From positions 1-38,894 of the forward strand of contig JAFWRM010000012.1 in NCBI GenBank assembly GCA_017519975.1: a stretch of DNA of 38,894 nt, given 5' to 3'. Every line of letters begins with the position of its first letter. Position 1 is the stretch's first letter. This DNA comes from Oscillospiraceae bacterium. GTDB taxonomy: Bacteria; Bacillota; Clostridia; Oscillospirales; Oscillospiraceae. The position numbers were made by a program, and so were the translations under genes. The notes under the pieces are model-generated. The model was not told where the DNA came from. It did not search any database and worked only from the letters and a program-made list of their open reading frames with translations. Below are positions 6,348-14,930 of the stretch, in pieces.

Positions 6348-7245
6348 CATCATGCCCGGGCATACGCGCGGGGGGATCGTCGTAATGGTCCAGAAAGGTG
6401 TGTCTTTCCCCGCCGGTCTTCCATCCGATGACGGAATCCAGACATACGTTTTCCACACTGCGGAAGATCCGGGCTTCCACGTCCGGGTTGTTCTTTTTCA
6501 GGTCCGCGATCAGAGCCTTTACCTCCGCGCGCTTGGACAGATGCTCGTCGGTATCGGCGTTTTCCGTGAAGCGGCACGCACAGCGCAGGAAATGCAGGGC
6601 GTTGTAGTCCCTCCACTTCAGGATATCCGACTCTCTCACCAGATACAGGGGACGGATCAGTTCCATGCCCTCATAGTTGGTGCTGTGCAGCTTGGGAAGC
6701 ATGGTCTGGATCTGCGCGCCGTACAGCATGCCCATCAGAATGGTCTCGATCACATCGTCGTAATGGTGCCCAAGCGCGATCTTGTTGCAGCCGAGCTGTC
6801 GGGCGTAGCTGTACAGATGGCCTCTGCGCATGCGCGCGCAAAGATAGCAGGGGTTCTTCTCTACGTTGACAACGGAGCCGAAGATATCCGTTTCAAAAAT
6901 CTCGATGGGGATCTGAAGCCGGCGGGCGTTGTCTTCGATCAGCTGACGGTTGGCGGGGCTGTACCCCGGATCCATCACGATGTAGCGGACGTCAAAGGGA
7001 ACCCGGCTGTAGCGCTTCAGTTCCTGAAACAGCTTGGCCAGCAGCGTGCTGTCCTTTCCGCCGGAGATGCATACGGCGACCCGGTCCCCGGCGTTTACCA
7101 GCCGATACTGCTTCAGAGCGAGGGTAAAGCGGCTCCAGATGGTCTTTCTGAACTTTTTTCTGAGACTGTTCTCCACATGGAAGCAGAAGGCCGCGTCCTG
7201 TTCCTCCCGTTCTTCGGGCAGAAAGCCTTCCTGAAGCTCCTTCAT
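6334..7245 (-). CDS. ttcA: TtcA-like tRNA 2-thiocytidine synthetase (PP-loop ATPase)
   Basis: This 303-residue PP-loop ATPase has SGGKDS at residues 61-66, the paired cysteines of NPCYLC (Cys133 and Cys136) and a late Cys pair in LRCAC (Cys222 and Cys224). Together these match the three cluster-binding cysteine positions of TtcA, the Fe-S enzyme that thiolates cytidine 32 of certain tRNAs. The block KIALGHHYDD is also typical. The start is set at 7245 because GGAAGGGGG stands just upstream. An in-frame ATG at 7323 would lie inside the -35 of the promoter described at 7294-7323 and is rejected. The final codons overlap the terminator stem. A related tRNA-thiolation ATPase remains possible; the TtcA subfamily is the best fit. 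Confidence 0.82.
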   Translation of the reverse strand: MKELQEGFLPEEREEQDAAFCFHVENSLRKKFRKTIWSRFTLALKQYRLVNAGDRVAVCISGGKDSTLLAKLFQELKRYSRVPFDVRYIVMDPGYSPANRQLIEDNARRLQIPIEIFETDIFGSVVNVEKNPCYLCARMRRGHLYSYARQLGCNKIALGHHYDDVIETILMGMLYGAQIQTMLPKLHSTNYEGMELIRPLYLVRESDILKWRDYNALHFLRCACRFTENADTDEHLSKRAEVKALIADLKKNNPDVEARIFRSVENVCLDSVIGWKTGGERHTFLDHYDDPPARMPGHDETEP

Positions 7246-7293
7246 GGGTTCGCCCCCTTCCTGCATGTCCGTACGGCCGCGCCGGACGGGCAG

Positions 7294-7323
7294 ATGATAG
7301 CATCCACCGGACGGGTCTGTCAA
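7294..7323 (-). promoter_or_regulatory. Promoter of the TtcA-like gene
   Basis: On the minus strand TTGACA (7323-7318), an 18-base spacer and TATCAT (7299-7294) form a near-consensus promoter about 48 bases before the start codon at 7245. Confidence 0.7.
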
Positions 7324-7398
7324 TAATGCCCGAACCGCGGACGGGACGCTATTCCGCCAAAACGGAAGAATAGCGGGCGCGATCCCGCTCGATCCGTA

Positions 7399-7428
7399 TT
7401 GTTATCCGAAGGGTCCTGATGGTAGAAT
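7399..7428 (+). promoter_or_regulatory. Possible promoter of hflK
   Basis: TTGTTA (7399-7404), an 18-base spacer and TAGAAT (7423-7428) lie about 60 bases before the hflK start. The -35 is weak. The 7324-7488 gap between the divergent genes holds nothing else that I recognise. Confidence 0.4.
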
Positions 7429-7488
7429 GCCTTCAGATGAAACAACCGGCCGCGCCCGCTGGGCGCAGAGAAAAAGGAGGAGAAGCAT

Positions 7489-8436
7489 GTGAAACAGGAA
7501 TCCCGCAAGGCGATCCGGATCGTATCGGTGATCCTGGGCGTGGTACTGCTGGCGGTACTTGTTCTGTCTTCCGTCTACGTTACCACGGAGGATCAGTACG
7601 CGGTAGTGACCACGCTGGGGAGTCCGTCGGTGGAATCCCGGTCCGGCATCCATTTCAAGATCCCGTTCATCCAGCAGAAGACCATCATTTCCAAGAACAT
7701 CCGCGGCGTATCCATCGGGTACCATGAGGATACCAACGCCACCATCGAGGCGGAATCCGTGATGATCACCGTAGACTACAATTTCGTGGACGTGGATTTC
7801 TACCTGGAGTGGAGGGTCACAGATCCGGTGAAATACCTGTACGCTTCGGACGATCCGGAAAACATTCTGAAGATGATCTCGCAGAGCTATATCCGGGACA
7901 CCATCGGTCTGTACGGGGTGGACGCCGTGATCACCACCGGCAAGAGTGAGATCCAGGCGGCCATCAAGGAGAAGATCTCGGAACGCATGGTGCAGGAGGA
8001 TCTGGGCGTGGCCCTGGTGAACATCACCATTCAGGACGCCGAGCCCCCGACCGAGGAGGTCCAGAACGCCTTCAAGGCGGTCGAGACTGCCAAGCAGGGA
8101 GCGGAGACGGCCACGAACAACGCGGAGCAGTATTACAACGAAAAGATCCCGGCGGCCAAGGCCGAGGCGGACGAGATCGTCCGAAAGGCGGAGGCCTACC
8201 GTCAGGCCCGCATCAACGACGCGACGGCCCAGGCGGACAAGTTCAACGAACTGTATCAGGAATACGCCAGATATCCGGAGATCACCCGGCAGCGGCTGTT
8301 CTATGAGACACTGGGGGAGATCCTGCCGGACGTCAAGGTCATGATCATTCCTGACGGTTCGTCGATCGATACGTACATGGCGGTGGACGGATCTTCCGTC
8401 CCGGCTTCGGCGCTGTCGAAAGGAGGCGTCCAGTAA
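7489..8436 (+). CDS. hflK: HflK-type SPFH/Band 7 membrane protein
   Basis: The 315-residue protein has one N-terminal membrane helix (about residues 9-28) followed by a Band 7/SPFH domain (TTEDQYAVVTTLG... through about residue 190), an Ala/Glu/Lys-rich coiled-coil stretch (about 195-255) and a short tail. In known HflKC complexes the two proteins form a membrane cage that encloses and modulates the protease FtsH; that role is carried over by homology. The start is GTG at 7489, eight bases after AGGAGG (7475-7480). The next gene is hflC, four bases away, in the usual hflK-hflC order. Confidence 0.85.
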   Translation: MKQESRKAIRIVSVILGVVLLAVLVLSSVYVTTEDQYAVVTTLGSPSVESRSGIHFKIPFIQQKTIISKNIRGVSIGYHEDTNATIEAESVMITVDYNFVDVDFYLEWRVTDPVKYLYASDDPENILKMISQSYIRDTIGLYGVDAVITTGKSEIQAAIKEKISERMVQEDLGVALVNITIQDAEPPTEEVQNAFKAVETAKQGAETATNNAEQYYNEKIPAAKAEADEIVRKAEAYRQARINDATAQADKFNELYQEYARYPEITRQRLFYETLGEILPDVKVMIIPDGSSIDTYMAVDGSSVPASALSKGGVQ

Positions 8437-8439
8437 CAG

Positions 8440-9351
8440 ATGACGAATGAAACTGAAACAAGACCCGTGCGGAACACGAAAGGCGTCGGACGCCGCGTGC
8501 TGATCGTCGTACTGGCCGTGGTGCTGGTACTGGTTTTCCTGACCGGCAGTCTGGTAGTCACCCGGCAGGACGAATACACGGTGATCAAGCAGTTCGGAGC
8601 CGTGGTCCGTGTGATCGATCAGGCTGGCCCCTCGCTGAAGATCCCCTTCATCCAGACCACCCAGCGGATCCCCAGGACGCTGATGCTGTACGACCTGGAG
8701 GTCTCCGATGTGATCACGTCGGATAAGAAAAGCATGATCGCCGACTGCTTCGTGACCTGGCGGGTCACGGATCCGTACCTGTTCATCGAGAGCCTGAGCG
8801 CCAATATCAGCAACGCTGAGGTGAGGATCAACACGGTGGTTTACAACAGCCTGAAAACCACGATCTCCAGCATGACGCAGGAGGAGGTCATTTCCGGGAG
8901 AGACGGCCGCCTGGCGGAGGCGATCCTGGCCAACTGCGACGATACGTTTGCCCGCTACGGGATGGACGTGACGGCGGTGGAGACCAAGACGCTGGACATG
9001 CCCTCCGAGAACAAGGCCGCCGTCTATGAGAGGATGATCTCTGAGCGCGAGAAGATCGCGGCGGAATATAAGGCCAACGGCGAATACGCCGCGCAGGTGA
9101 AGAGGAACGACGCGGACAAAGAGGTGGAGATCCTGCTGTCGGAAGCCAACGCACTGGCAACGGTGACCCGGGCGGAGGGCGACGCGGAATACATGCGCAT
9201 CCTGTCCGAAGCCTATGACAGCGCGGAGAAGGCGGAGTTCTACACCTTTATGATCTCTCTGGACGCCGCCAGGAACAGCCTGCAGGGAACGGACAAGACC
9301 CTGATCCTGAACGAGAGCTCTCCTCTGGCCTCTCTGTTCTATGACAACTGA
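8440..9351 (+). CDS. hflC: HflC-type SPFH/Band 7 membrane protein
   Basis: This 303-residue protein repeats the layout of its neighbour: a single membrane helix (about residues 19-40), an SPFH domain beginning VVTRQDEYTVIKQFG, and a helical C-terminal region rich in Ala and Glu (about 195-260). The YERMISEREKIAAEYKANGE stretch is typical of HflC. It is expected to alternate with HflK in the cage around FtsH. AGGAGG (8421-8426) lies within the hflK end, 13 bases before the ATG, which is rather long spacing. No FtsH gene is in the window. The pair ends at a strong bidirectional terminator. Confidence 0.85.
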   Translation: MTNETETRPVRNTKGVGRRVLIVVLAVVLVLVFLTGSLVVTRQDEYTVIKQFGAVVRVIDQAGPSLKIPFIQTTQRIPRTLMLYDLEVSDVITSDKKSMIADCFVTWRVTDPYLFIESLSANISNAEVRINTVVYNSLKTTISSMTQEEVISGRDGRLAEAILANCDDTFARYGMDVTAVETKTLDMPSENKAAVYERMISEREKIAAEYKANGEYAAQVKRNDADKEVEILLSEANALATVTRAEGDAEYMRILSEAYDSAEKAEFYTFMISLDAARNSLQGTDKTLILNESSPLASLFYDN

Positions 9352-9390
9352 AACAAGTCCTCTCTGACGGACGGAGGACGAACAGACGCA

Positions 9391-9438
9391 AAAGGGCTTC
9401 CGGGCCTCTCTGGAAAAAGAGAGGCCCGGAAGCTCTTT
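9391..9438. terminator. Bidirectional terminator after hflC
   Basis: Bases 9391-9411 pair with 9418-9438, with a 16-base perfect core (GCTTCCGGGCCTCTCT and its complement) extended by A-T pairs that give a T or A run on each strand. It separates hflC from the convergent MscS-type gene ending at 9494. Confidence 0.85.
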
Positions 9439-9493
9439 GATCTGCACGCAGTCACGCCAGAAAACCTGGGAACACATCCCGCGGCTGACCCGT

Positions 9494-10483
9494 TCACTCC
9501 TCCTGCTTGTGGCCCTGCCAGACGACGACCTGCGGGAAGGGAATCTCAATGCCGCCCGCGTCGAGGGCCAGTTTCAGTTCGCGGTTGAGGATACGCCGCG
9601 CATTATAGATGTTGGATTCGTGCACTTCTGCAATCACCTTTAGATCCACCGAGGAGTCGCTGAGCTCCTCCACGCCCATGTACTGCGGCCTCTGAGGGAA
9701 CATCTGGGGGTATTTTTCCGGCAGCCCGTCGAGAAGCCCGTTGATCACTTCCTCTGCCTTGATCAGGTCGGCTCCGTAGGCGATGCTCACGATCGACACC
9801 GCGACGGACGAGACGTTCGAAAGGTTCGTCAGCACGCGGATGTCGGAGTTGTTCACGATGCGGATGTTGCCGCCCACGTCCGCGATCTGCGTCGAAACGA
9901 TGCCGATGCTCTTCACGGTCCCTCTGAAACCGTCCACACTGATGATGTCGCCCACGTAGAAGCGGCCCTCGAACAGGATGAAGATCCCCGCGAAGATGTC
10001 CTCGATCAGGCTCTGTGCGCCGAACCCGATGACGAGAGCCAGGATCCCGAGACCGGCGATTACAGTCAGCACGTCTGCGCCGAGGATGTTGAGCCCGAAT
10101 ATGATCCCGAAGATCACGACCGCATACCGGACGACGTTGGCGAGCATGCCCTTGATGGTCTCGCCGCGGCGCGACTTGATGCGGATGAGACCGAAGACCC
10201 ACATGACGATACGGTAGACGGCCCAGCAGCACGCGAACATCAGGATGAGCGCGACGAGCCTCATGAAGTCAAAGCCTCCGGATTCGGTGCGAAGGGGGAC
10301 GTACCTGCCGAGATAGGTTTCGCTGAACAGCCTGAGAGATTCCTTCTGAGGCGCGTTCAGGAAAAAACACAGATCGGGAAACCATACCAGAAGCAGGATG
10401 ACTACCAGAACGATCGCTGCGATCAGCCTGCCGTGGCCGGCGCCGCCTTTGTGATTTCTGACTTTTTTATCTCTCTCTTTCAT
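9494..10483 (-). CDS. MscS-family mechanosensitive ion channel
   Basis: The 329-residue protein has hydrophobic helices at about residues 19-42, 74-96 and 114-133 and a pore-type helix at about 136-162 with the Gly/Ala pattern GLGILALVIGFGAQSL. The MscS beta domain follows (GRFYVGDIISVDGFRGTVKSIG). A cytoplasmic alpha/beta domain ends in EIPFPQ, a classic MscS ending. These channels open under membrane tension and release solutes during hypo-osmotic shock. A ribosome binding site AAAGGAAG precedes the ATG. The gene lies 39 bases after the repeat-protein gene and may share its transcript. Confidence 0.9.
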   Translation of the reverse strand: MKERDKKVRNHKGGAGHGRLIAAIVLVVILLLVWFPDLCFFLNAPQKESLRLFSETYLGRYVPLRTESGGFDFMRLVALILMFACCWAVYRIVMWVFGLIRIKSRRGETIKGMLANVVRYAVVIFGIIFGLNILGADVLTVIAGLGILALVIGFGAQSLIEDIFAGIFILFEGRFYVGDIISVDGFRGTVKSIGIVSTQIADVGGNIRIVNNSDIRVLTNLSNVSSVAVSIVSIAYGADLIKAEEVINGLLDGLPEKYPQMFPQRPQYMGVEELSDSSVDLKVIAEVHESNIYNARRILNRELKLALDAGGIEIPFPQVVVWQGHKQEE

Positions 10484-10522
10484 GAAGATCTTCCTTTCAA
10501 ACGCTGCAGCCGATATGCCGTA

Positions 10523-12151
10523 TTACTCATAAACGACGTCGTTGGACGAGATGTATTTTCCGTTGGTGAAGTAGAAATCCACGCGGAACCGTTCGCCCTG
10601 GTTCTGGTATTCTCTCGGTATGCTCGTATCCCCGTAGGAACCCCACTCGTATCCGCCTTCATTGATGTATGCGCCTGCTGAGTACGACCAGATGCGTACC
10701 ATCTCATATTCGAGCCCCGCCTCAGACAGGTAATCCGTATCCACGCTGTAGTAGATGTAATTGTTGGAACAGTACGCGTCGAGGAACGTCAGACCGCAGA
10801 CGGAGCATCGCAGGATCTCTCCGTTGGCCGGAGTCTTGCTGAAGGTGTGTCCGGGAGGATCCACGTACACTTCCCCGGAGACTGTTATCACCGCACCGCA
10901 GACTGAGCAGAGAGTGACCTCTTCGTATGCGCCGCCGTCCAGACAGTCAGGCCCGGTGATATTGCCGCTGCTGTCCGCACGGCCGGCGATCCACCGCTTT
11001 TCGGTGCTGCCCGCGGTGTGAACCGCCGGCGCGATCTCTGCCGTCGTCCGGCTTAGCTCTTCTCCGCAGACCGAACAGTAGACCACTTTCTCGCAGATCC
11101 CGCCCACCGTGCAGTCGTCCACGCTGCGGTTCTCTTCGACGGCCTGCCCGGCGGTGTGGCCGAGAGCCGGGGTGGAAACGGTCTCGGTGGATAACGGCTC
11201 CCCGCAGACCGAGCAGTAGATCACACTGTCGTAGCTGCCCTTTTCGGTGCAGGTCGCGTCGGTTTCGTTTTCCCTGACGGGCGACGACTCCGTATGGCCC
11301 GTCGCAGATGTGGTTACGACGGACCTCGAGATCTCCGCCCCGCAGACCGAGCAGGTAACGGTCTCGGTATAGCTGCCCTCTTCGGTACAGGTGGGGGCCG
11401 TCTCGTCGGAACGGACGGGGTCGCCGGGCGTATGGCCGGCTGCCGCCACGGTGAAGGTCTCATCTGACAGCGTTGCTCCGCAGACAGAACATGTCACGGT
11501 CTCGATATAGCTTCCTTCTTCGGTGCAGGTCGCTGCGATCTCGCCGTGTTTTTCCGGATCTCCGGGCTGATGTCCGGCGGCGGGCAGGATCGCGTGCAGA
11601 CGGACGCCGCACTCCAGGCATACGTATTCGATTTCTCCGGTCTCGGTGCAGGTCGCTGCCAGCGTGATCACTGGATGTTCCATATCGTACTGGTGAGGGG
11701 CGTTGGGATCTCCGTTCCACAGCCTGACAAAGTCGGAGCTCTCATATCCCGTCTGCTGCGTGAACGCAGGCCGTCTCGCCTGATCGAACGCGTCGCGGAT
11801 CCGGAGCGCCTGCCTGCTGTGGGAGAAGATCGAGTCGTTCGAGAGGAGAGCCACGGCGGCAACGGCGCACAGAGCGGCGGCGCCCCCCTTGAAAGCGGAA
11901 AGGATGAAGTTGAGCAGAACGCTGCTGCGGTCCCGTTTTCTGCGCAGATCCCGTTCGTCGGGGCGGGGTGGCTCGCCTTCGGGCGGGCGACCCTGAAAAA
12001 CGTTTTCCTCCCGGCAGGTCACGGAGGATTCCCTGAAAAAGGTAACGTCGGGATAGACCGGGTTGTATTCGGGCAGCACGGAATGCTCCGGGGTTGCGTT
12101 GAATTCCGGACGTTGCGGCAGCTCTTCATTGTAGGATCCGTGTTCGCTCAT
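10523..12151 (-). CDS. Single-pass membrane protein with extracytoplasmic CxxC repeats
   Basis: This 542-residue protein has an acidic, Pro-rich N-terminal tail (residues 1-65), a basic stretch (RDLRRKRDR) and one membrane helix at about 78-104, so the remainder is probably outside the cell. Residues 165-455 hold seven CxxC motifs starting at Cys178, 221, 267, 313, 359, 415 and 449. Six are preceded by another Cys, usually 12 residues earlier, in a pattern like A-T-C-T-E-E-G-S-Y. Each unit commonly ends in GHT. From memory, similar units recur in surface proteins of gut Bacillota, but I know no function. The tail after residue 455 is rich in Tyr and ends without an anchor. Metal binding, disulfide-stabilised stalk and ligand binding are all open. 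AGGTGA supports the ATG. Confidence 0.85.
   Translation of the reverse strand: MSEHGSYNEELPQRPEFNATPEHSVLPEYNPVYPDVTFFRESSVTCREENVFQGRPPEGEPPRPDERDLRRKRDRSSVLLNFILSAFKGGAAALCAVAAVALLSNDSIFSHSRQALRIRDAFDQARRPAFTQQTGYESSDFVRLWNGDPNAPHQYDMEHPVITLAATCTETGEIEYVCLECGVRLHAILPAAGHQPGDPEKHGEIAATCTEEGSYIETVTCSVCGATLSDETFTVAAAGHTPGDPVRSDETAPTCTEEGSYTETVTCSVCGAEISRSVVTTSATGHTESSPVRENETDATCTEKGSYDSVIYCSVCGEPLSTETVSTPALGHTAGQAVEENRSVDDCTVGGICEKVVYCSVCGEELSRTTAEIAPAVHTAGSTEKRWIAGRADSSGNITGPDCLDGGAYEEVTLCSVCGAVITVSGEVYVDPPGHTFSKTPANGEILRCSVCGLTFLDAYCSNNYIYYSVDTDYLSEAGLEYEMVRIWSYSAGAYINEGGYEWGSYGDTSIPREYQNQGERFRVDFYFTNGKYISSNDVVYE
10796..11650 (-). repeat. Tandem 46-residue CxxC repeat region inside the membrane protein
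   Basis: CxxC motifs start at residues 178, 221, 267, 313, 359, 415 and 449, giving steps of 43, 46, 46, 46, 56 and 34. The middle units share the order Cys-Thr-Glu, an 11-residue gap, CSVCG, a variable strand, and GHT. The DNA copies have diverged, so the array is old and protein-level rather than a recent 138-base expansion. Confidence 0.8.
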
Positions 12152-12186
12152 GGTCTCACCTGCCCGTCTGTGATCTCCGTGCCGTA

Positions 12187-12215
12187 ATTATGACATATGT
12201 TTTGTTGGACAGCAA
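12187..12215 (-). promoter_or_regulatory. Possible promoter of the CxxC-repeat protein
   Basis: On the minus strand TTGCTG (12215-12210), 17 bases, then CATAAT (12192-12187), about 36 bases before the ATG at 12151. Confidence 0.5.
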
Positions 12216-12275
12216 CAGGTTTTTCTGCCGACCATGCCTTTTCCTGTAACAGATCCGGAGGGCTGACAAAGCGGG

Positions 12276-12299
12276 GCCCCCGGTCAAAAGGCCGGGGGC
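12276..12299 (-). terminator. Hairpin ending the nitrogen operon
   Basis: GCCCCCGG and CCGGGGGC form a perfect 8-base stem (12276-12283 with 12292-12299) just after the ANTAR gene. On the minus strand it is followed by GCTTTG, a weak T run, so termination may be incomplete. Confidence 0.55.
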
Positions 12300-12350
12300 A
12301 CAATTGTACTATGGTTATTGTAGGATCCGCAGGTGCAGTTCTTCTGTCGG

Positions 12351-12938
12351 TCAGGGAGAATATGTGCTGATGATCTCCTCCGCCACTTTTTTCTTTGAAA
12401 TGCAGCGGTCCATGGCCTGCTTTTCGATGGCGCGGTGCGCCTGCGGCTCGTCCATTCCCAGCGCGGAGATCAGCAGCCATTTTGCCCGGTTCACGACGCG
12501 GATCTCCTCCATCTTCTCCTCGAAGGAGATCGTCCTTTCCTCCATCTTTTTCAGGCGTTCTCTGGCACTTGCCATCCATCCCAACGCAGCGGAGAGAAGG
12601 GGCAGGGACAACGGTTTGGCCAACGTGAATACACCGTGATCGACGACCCGATCAAAGATCTCCGGGTAGAACTCTCCGCGGATCAGAAGAAGTATGACCG
12701 GACTTTTCGCGGCGGATGCGTCAATCGCAAATCGGATCCCCGTATCGTCGGGCAGCGGGGAGTTGACGATGATGAAATCATAGCTGCGCTCGTTCCAGGC
12801 TCTCCTGGCGGCACTCACGTTGGATACGATCCGGACCGGGCGGTACAGCGGTTCGACCAGGAGAGAGGAGAGCGCCGTATTCATTTTTTCCGCCGCCGAG
12901 ACGACGAGAACGCTGTATACACGCTCTTTCAGACTCAT
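12351..12938 (-). CDS. ANTAR-domain response regulator, probable nitrogen antiterminator (NitR-like)
   Basis: The 195-residue protein has a receiver-like N-terminal domain (residues 8-115) with a degenerate phospho-acceptor region, a coiled linker (about 120-145) and a C-terminal three-helix ANTAR domain (about 140-192) containing RAKWLLISALGMDEPQAH. ANTAR proteins bind paired RNA hairpins and stop terminator formation. In Clostridium an ANTAR protein, NitR, is encoded downstream of glnA and controls nitrogen genes by antitermination. Here too it lies directly behind a glnA-type gene, 24 bases away, as the last gene of a glutamate/glutamine operon. Its likely targets are the leader hairpins at 19229-19286, 19436-19489 and 19531-19587. 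Family and context are strong; the target assignment is inference. Confidence 0.85.
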   Translation of the reverse strand: MSLKERVYSVLVVSAAEKMNTALSSLLVEPLYRPVRIVSNVSAARRAWNERSYDFIIVNSPLPDDTGIRFAIDASAAKSPVILLLIRGEFYPEIFDRVVDHGVFTLAKPLSLPLLSAALGWMASARERLKKMEERTISFEEKMEEIRVVNRAKWLLISALGMDEPQAHRAIEKQAMDRCISKKKVAEEIISTYSP

Positions 12939-12962
12939 ACCGGTTCCTTTCCCGCAAACGCT

Positions 12963-14180
12963 TCATGCGCCAGATTTGCTGCAGTAGATGTCGATGATCT
13001 CCGGCGGCACGTGCTCCCTGATGAAATCACTGGCCCTGGCGGCGGCGCACGCCTTCTCATAGCTCTCCGGCAGCTTGCCGAAGGAGGTCAGGGCGGCGGG
13101 ATCCGCCATATACAGATTGAAGTCCGCAGGGACGGGCAGGGGAAGACCCCTGCGGATGCCGTCGAGACCGGCGCGGATCATCAGCGCGAACGCCAGATAC
13201 GGATTGGCGCCGGGATCCGGAGATCGGAGCTCTGCACGGCGGAACTTTCTGGCGGCGGCGGGGACACGTATCAGCTGCGAACGGTTTTCGGCCGACCAGG
13301 TGATGAATCCAGGTGCCTTGGCCCGGCCGAGCCTGCGGTAGGAGTCTTCCGTCGGGTCGAGAAAGACGGTCATGGCCGCGGCATGGGCGAGGATCCCGGC
13401 GATCATGTGCGAAAACGAATCGTCGTCGAACTCCTTCATGGACATGTTGATATGGAAGCCGTTTCCGGGCGCATGGGGCAGGGGCTTCGGCGAGAAGTCG
13501 GCGTACAGGCCGTTTCGGTCGGCGATCGTCTTCACGACGCGCTGAAAGGTCTGGGCGTTGTCCGCTGCGGTCAGAGCGTCCGCATAGCGGAAATCGATTT
13601 CATTCTGACCGGGACCCGCCTCGTGGTGGGAACTCTCCGGCCGGATTCCCATCTTCTCCAGGGTGAGACAGATCTCCCTCCGGATGTTTTCGCCCCGGTC
13701 GTCCGGAGCAATGTCCATGTAACCCGCCTCATCGTACGGGATGCGGGTCGGCTTTCCGTTCTCGTCGAGAAGGAAGAGATAGAATTCCTGCTCGGCACCG
13801 AAGGTGAACTCAACGCCTGCTGCCTTCGCCTCCTCGGCCGCCTGCCGCAGAAGGCGGCGCGTATCGCCGGCGAAGGGACTGCCGTCGGGACGGATGATGG
13901 TGGAGAACATTTGCACGACCCGTCCGTGCTCCGGCCGCCAGGGCAGGGGCATCAGCGTGTCCGGCTCCGGATACAGCAGAAGATCGCTGCGGTACTCGTC
14001 CCCGAAGCCGACGATGGAGGAGGCGTCGAACGCAATGCCATACTCAAAGGCGCGCGGCAGCTCCTCCGGCATGACGGAAACGTTCTTCTGCCTGCCGAAC
14101 ACGTCGCAGAACGCGAGGCGGATGAACTTTACGTCCTCCTCTTCGGCATATTGAATGACGTCTTCCCTTGAGTACTTCAT
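12963..14180 (-). CDS. glnA: Short glutamine synthetase, type I-like
   Basis: This 405-residue protein has the GlnA landmarks: FGAEQEFYLF for the metal site, GPGQNEID, GNGFHINMS for ATP, NRSQLIRVP for glutamate, and ELRSPDPGANPYLAFA. It ligates ammonia to glutamate with ATP. It is about 40 residues shorter than common type I enzymes: the tail stops soon after the NLYM motif and lacks the usual final helical segment. It is far from the adenylylation-regulated form, and no Tyr-adenylylation loop is seen. The gene lies between the GXGXG subunit and the ANTAR regulator. A second glutamine synthetase, of type III, is encoded across the divergent promoter region. A specialised or regulatory role for this short form is possible. 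Confidence 0.85.
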   Translation of the reverse strand: MKYSREDVIQYAEEEDVKFIRLAFCDVFGRQKNVSVMPEELPRAFEYGIAFDASSIVGFGDEYRSDLLLYPEPDTLMPLPWRPEHGRVVQMFSTIIRPDGSPFAGDTRRLLRQAAEEAKAAGVEFTFGAEQEFYLFLLDENGKPTRIPYDEAGYMDIAPDDRGENIRREICLTLEKMGIRPESSHHEAGPGQNEIDFRYADALTAADNAQTFQRVVKTIADRNGLYADFSPKPLPHAPGNGFHINMSMKEFDDDSFSHMIAGILAHAAAMTVFLDPTEDSYRRLGRAKAPGFITWSAENRSQLIRVPAAARKFRRAELRSPDPGANPYLAFALMIRAGLDGIRRGLPLPVPADFNLYMADPAALTSFGKLPESYEKACAAARASDFIREHVPPEIIDIYCSKSGA

Positions 14181-14206
14181 AGTTTCCTCCCGATGTTATC
14201 TCTGTA

Positions 14207-14929
14207 TCAGTTGGCTACGTACATCTGCCTGTACGGATTGCGGCTGTCCGGCGTCACCACGGTGAACGGGGCGTCCAGGACGGTTTCCTCGTCATATCCG
14301 AAAAGACCGCAGAATTCCTTCACGTACTGCCGGATCTCCTGAAGATCCTCCGGGCCGGCCGGCTTTACGGTGACCTGCTCCGGAAAGACGATCCCCCGGC
14401 AGTCCGAGCGGAGGAACATCCGCCCGCCGTGCATGCCCGTGCAGGGAAACGCGCCCACGATGTCCCCGGATCCCTCCGGAAGATCCAGGACGATGATGAT
14501 GCCTCCCGCCTGGTACTCGCCGAGGAAGCTGCCAGCCTTTCCGCCGATCACCATGACGGGCACCTTTTCCTGATAGGCTTTCATATGGATCCCGGCCCGG
14601 TATCCGGCGTTTTCCTTCACGTAGATCCGGCCGCCGCGCATGGCGTATCCGGCCGCATCGCCTATGTTTCCATGGATCACGATCCGGCCGTCGTTCATGG
14701 TGTCGCCCACGGCGTCCTGCGCGTTGCCCATGACCGTAACGGTACCGCCGTTAAGGTAAGCGCCGAGCGCGTTGCCCGGAACACCGCGGATCTCTATCTG
14801 TCTGCCGCTCATTCCGGCTGCGATGAAGCGCTGACCGCAGCAGCCTTCCACCGTACAGCTGTCAGGTTCACGGCGCAGTGCCTCGTTCAGGGCCCTGTGA
14901 TTTAGCCCTTGCGCAAGGATCAATGCCAT
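14207..14929 (-). CDS. GXGXG-domain subunit of a split glutamate synthase (GltB3-like)
   Basis: The 240-residue protein is built of repeating Gly-rich turns (GVPGNALGAYLNGG, GDTMNDGRIVIHGN, AGYAMRGGRIYVKENAG), which form the right-handed beta-helix of the GXGXG domain at the end of the glutamate synthase large subunit. In bacteria with a long GltB this is a C-terminal domain; here it is a separate gene, as in archaeal-type enzymes. The ATG at 14929 is preferred over the GTG at 14941 because GGAGG ends about 10 bases before it. The start then lies one base after the stop of the oxidoreductase gene. Its other parts are encoded upstream in the same operon. Confidence 0.85.
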   Translation of the reverse strand: MALILAQGLNHRALNEALRREPDSCTVEGCCGQRFIAAGMSGRQIEIRGVPGNALGAYLNGGTVTVMGNAQDAVGDTMNDGRIVIHGNIGDAAGYAMRGGRIYVKENAGYRAGIHMKAYQEKVPVMVIGGKAGSFLGEYQAGGIIIVLDLPEGSGDIVGAFPCTGMHGGRMFLRSDCRGIVFPEQVTVKPAGPEDLQEIRQYVKEFCGLFGYDEETVLDAPFTVVTPDSRNPYRQMYVAN

Positions 14930-14930
14930 A

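Noticed and set aside
10796-11650. The repeated pattern as a CRISPR or DNA-level satellite
   Set aside because: The repeats are diverged, 138-base, in-frame protein units without short identical repeats and spacers.
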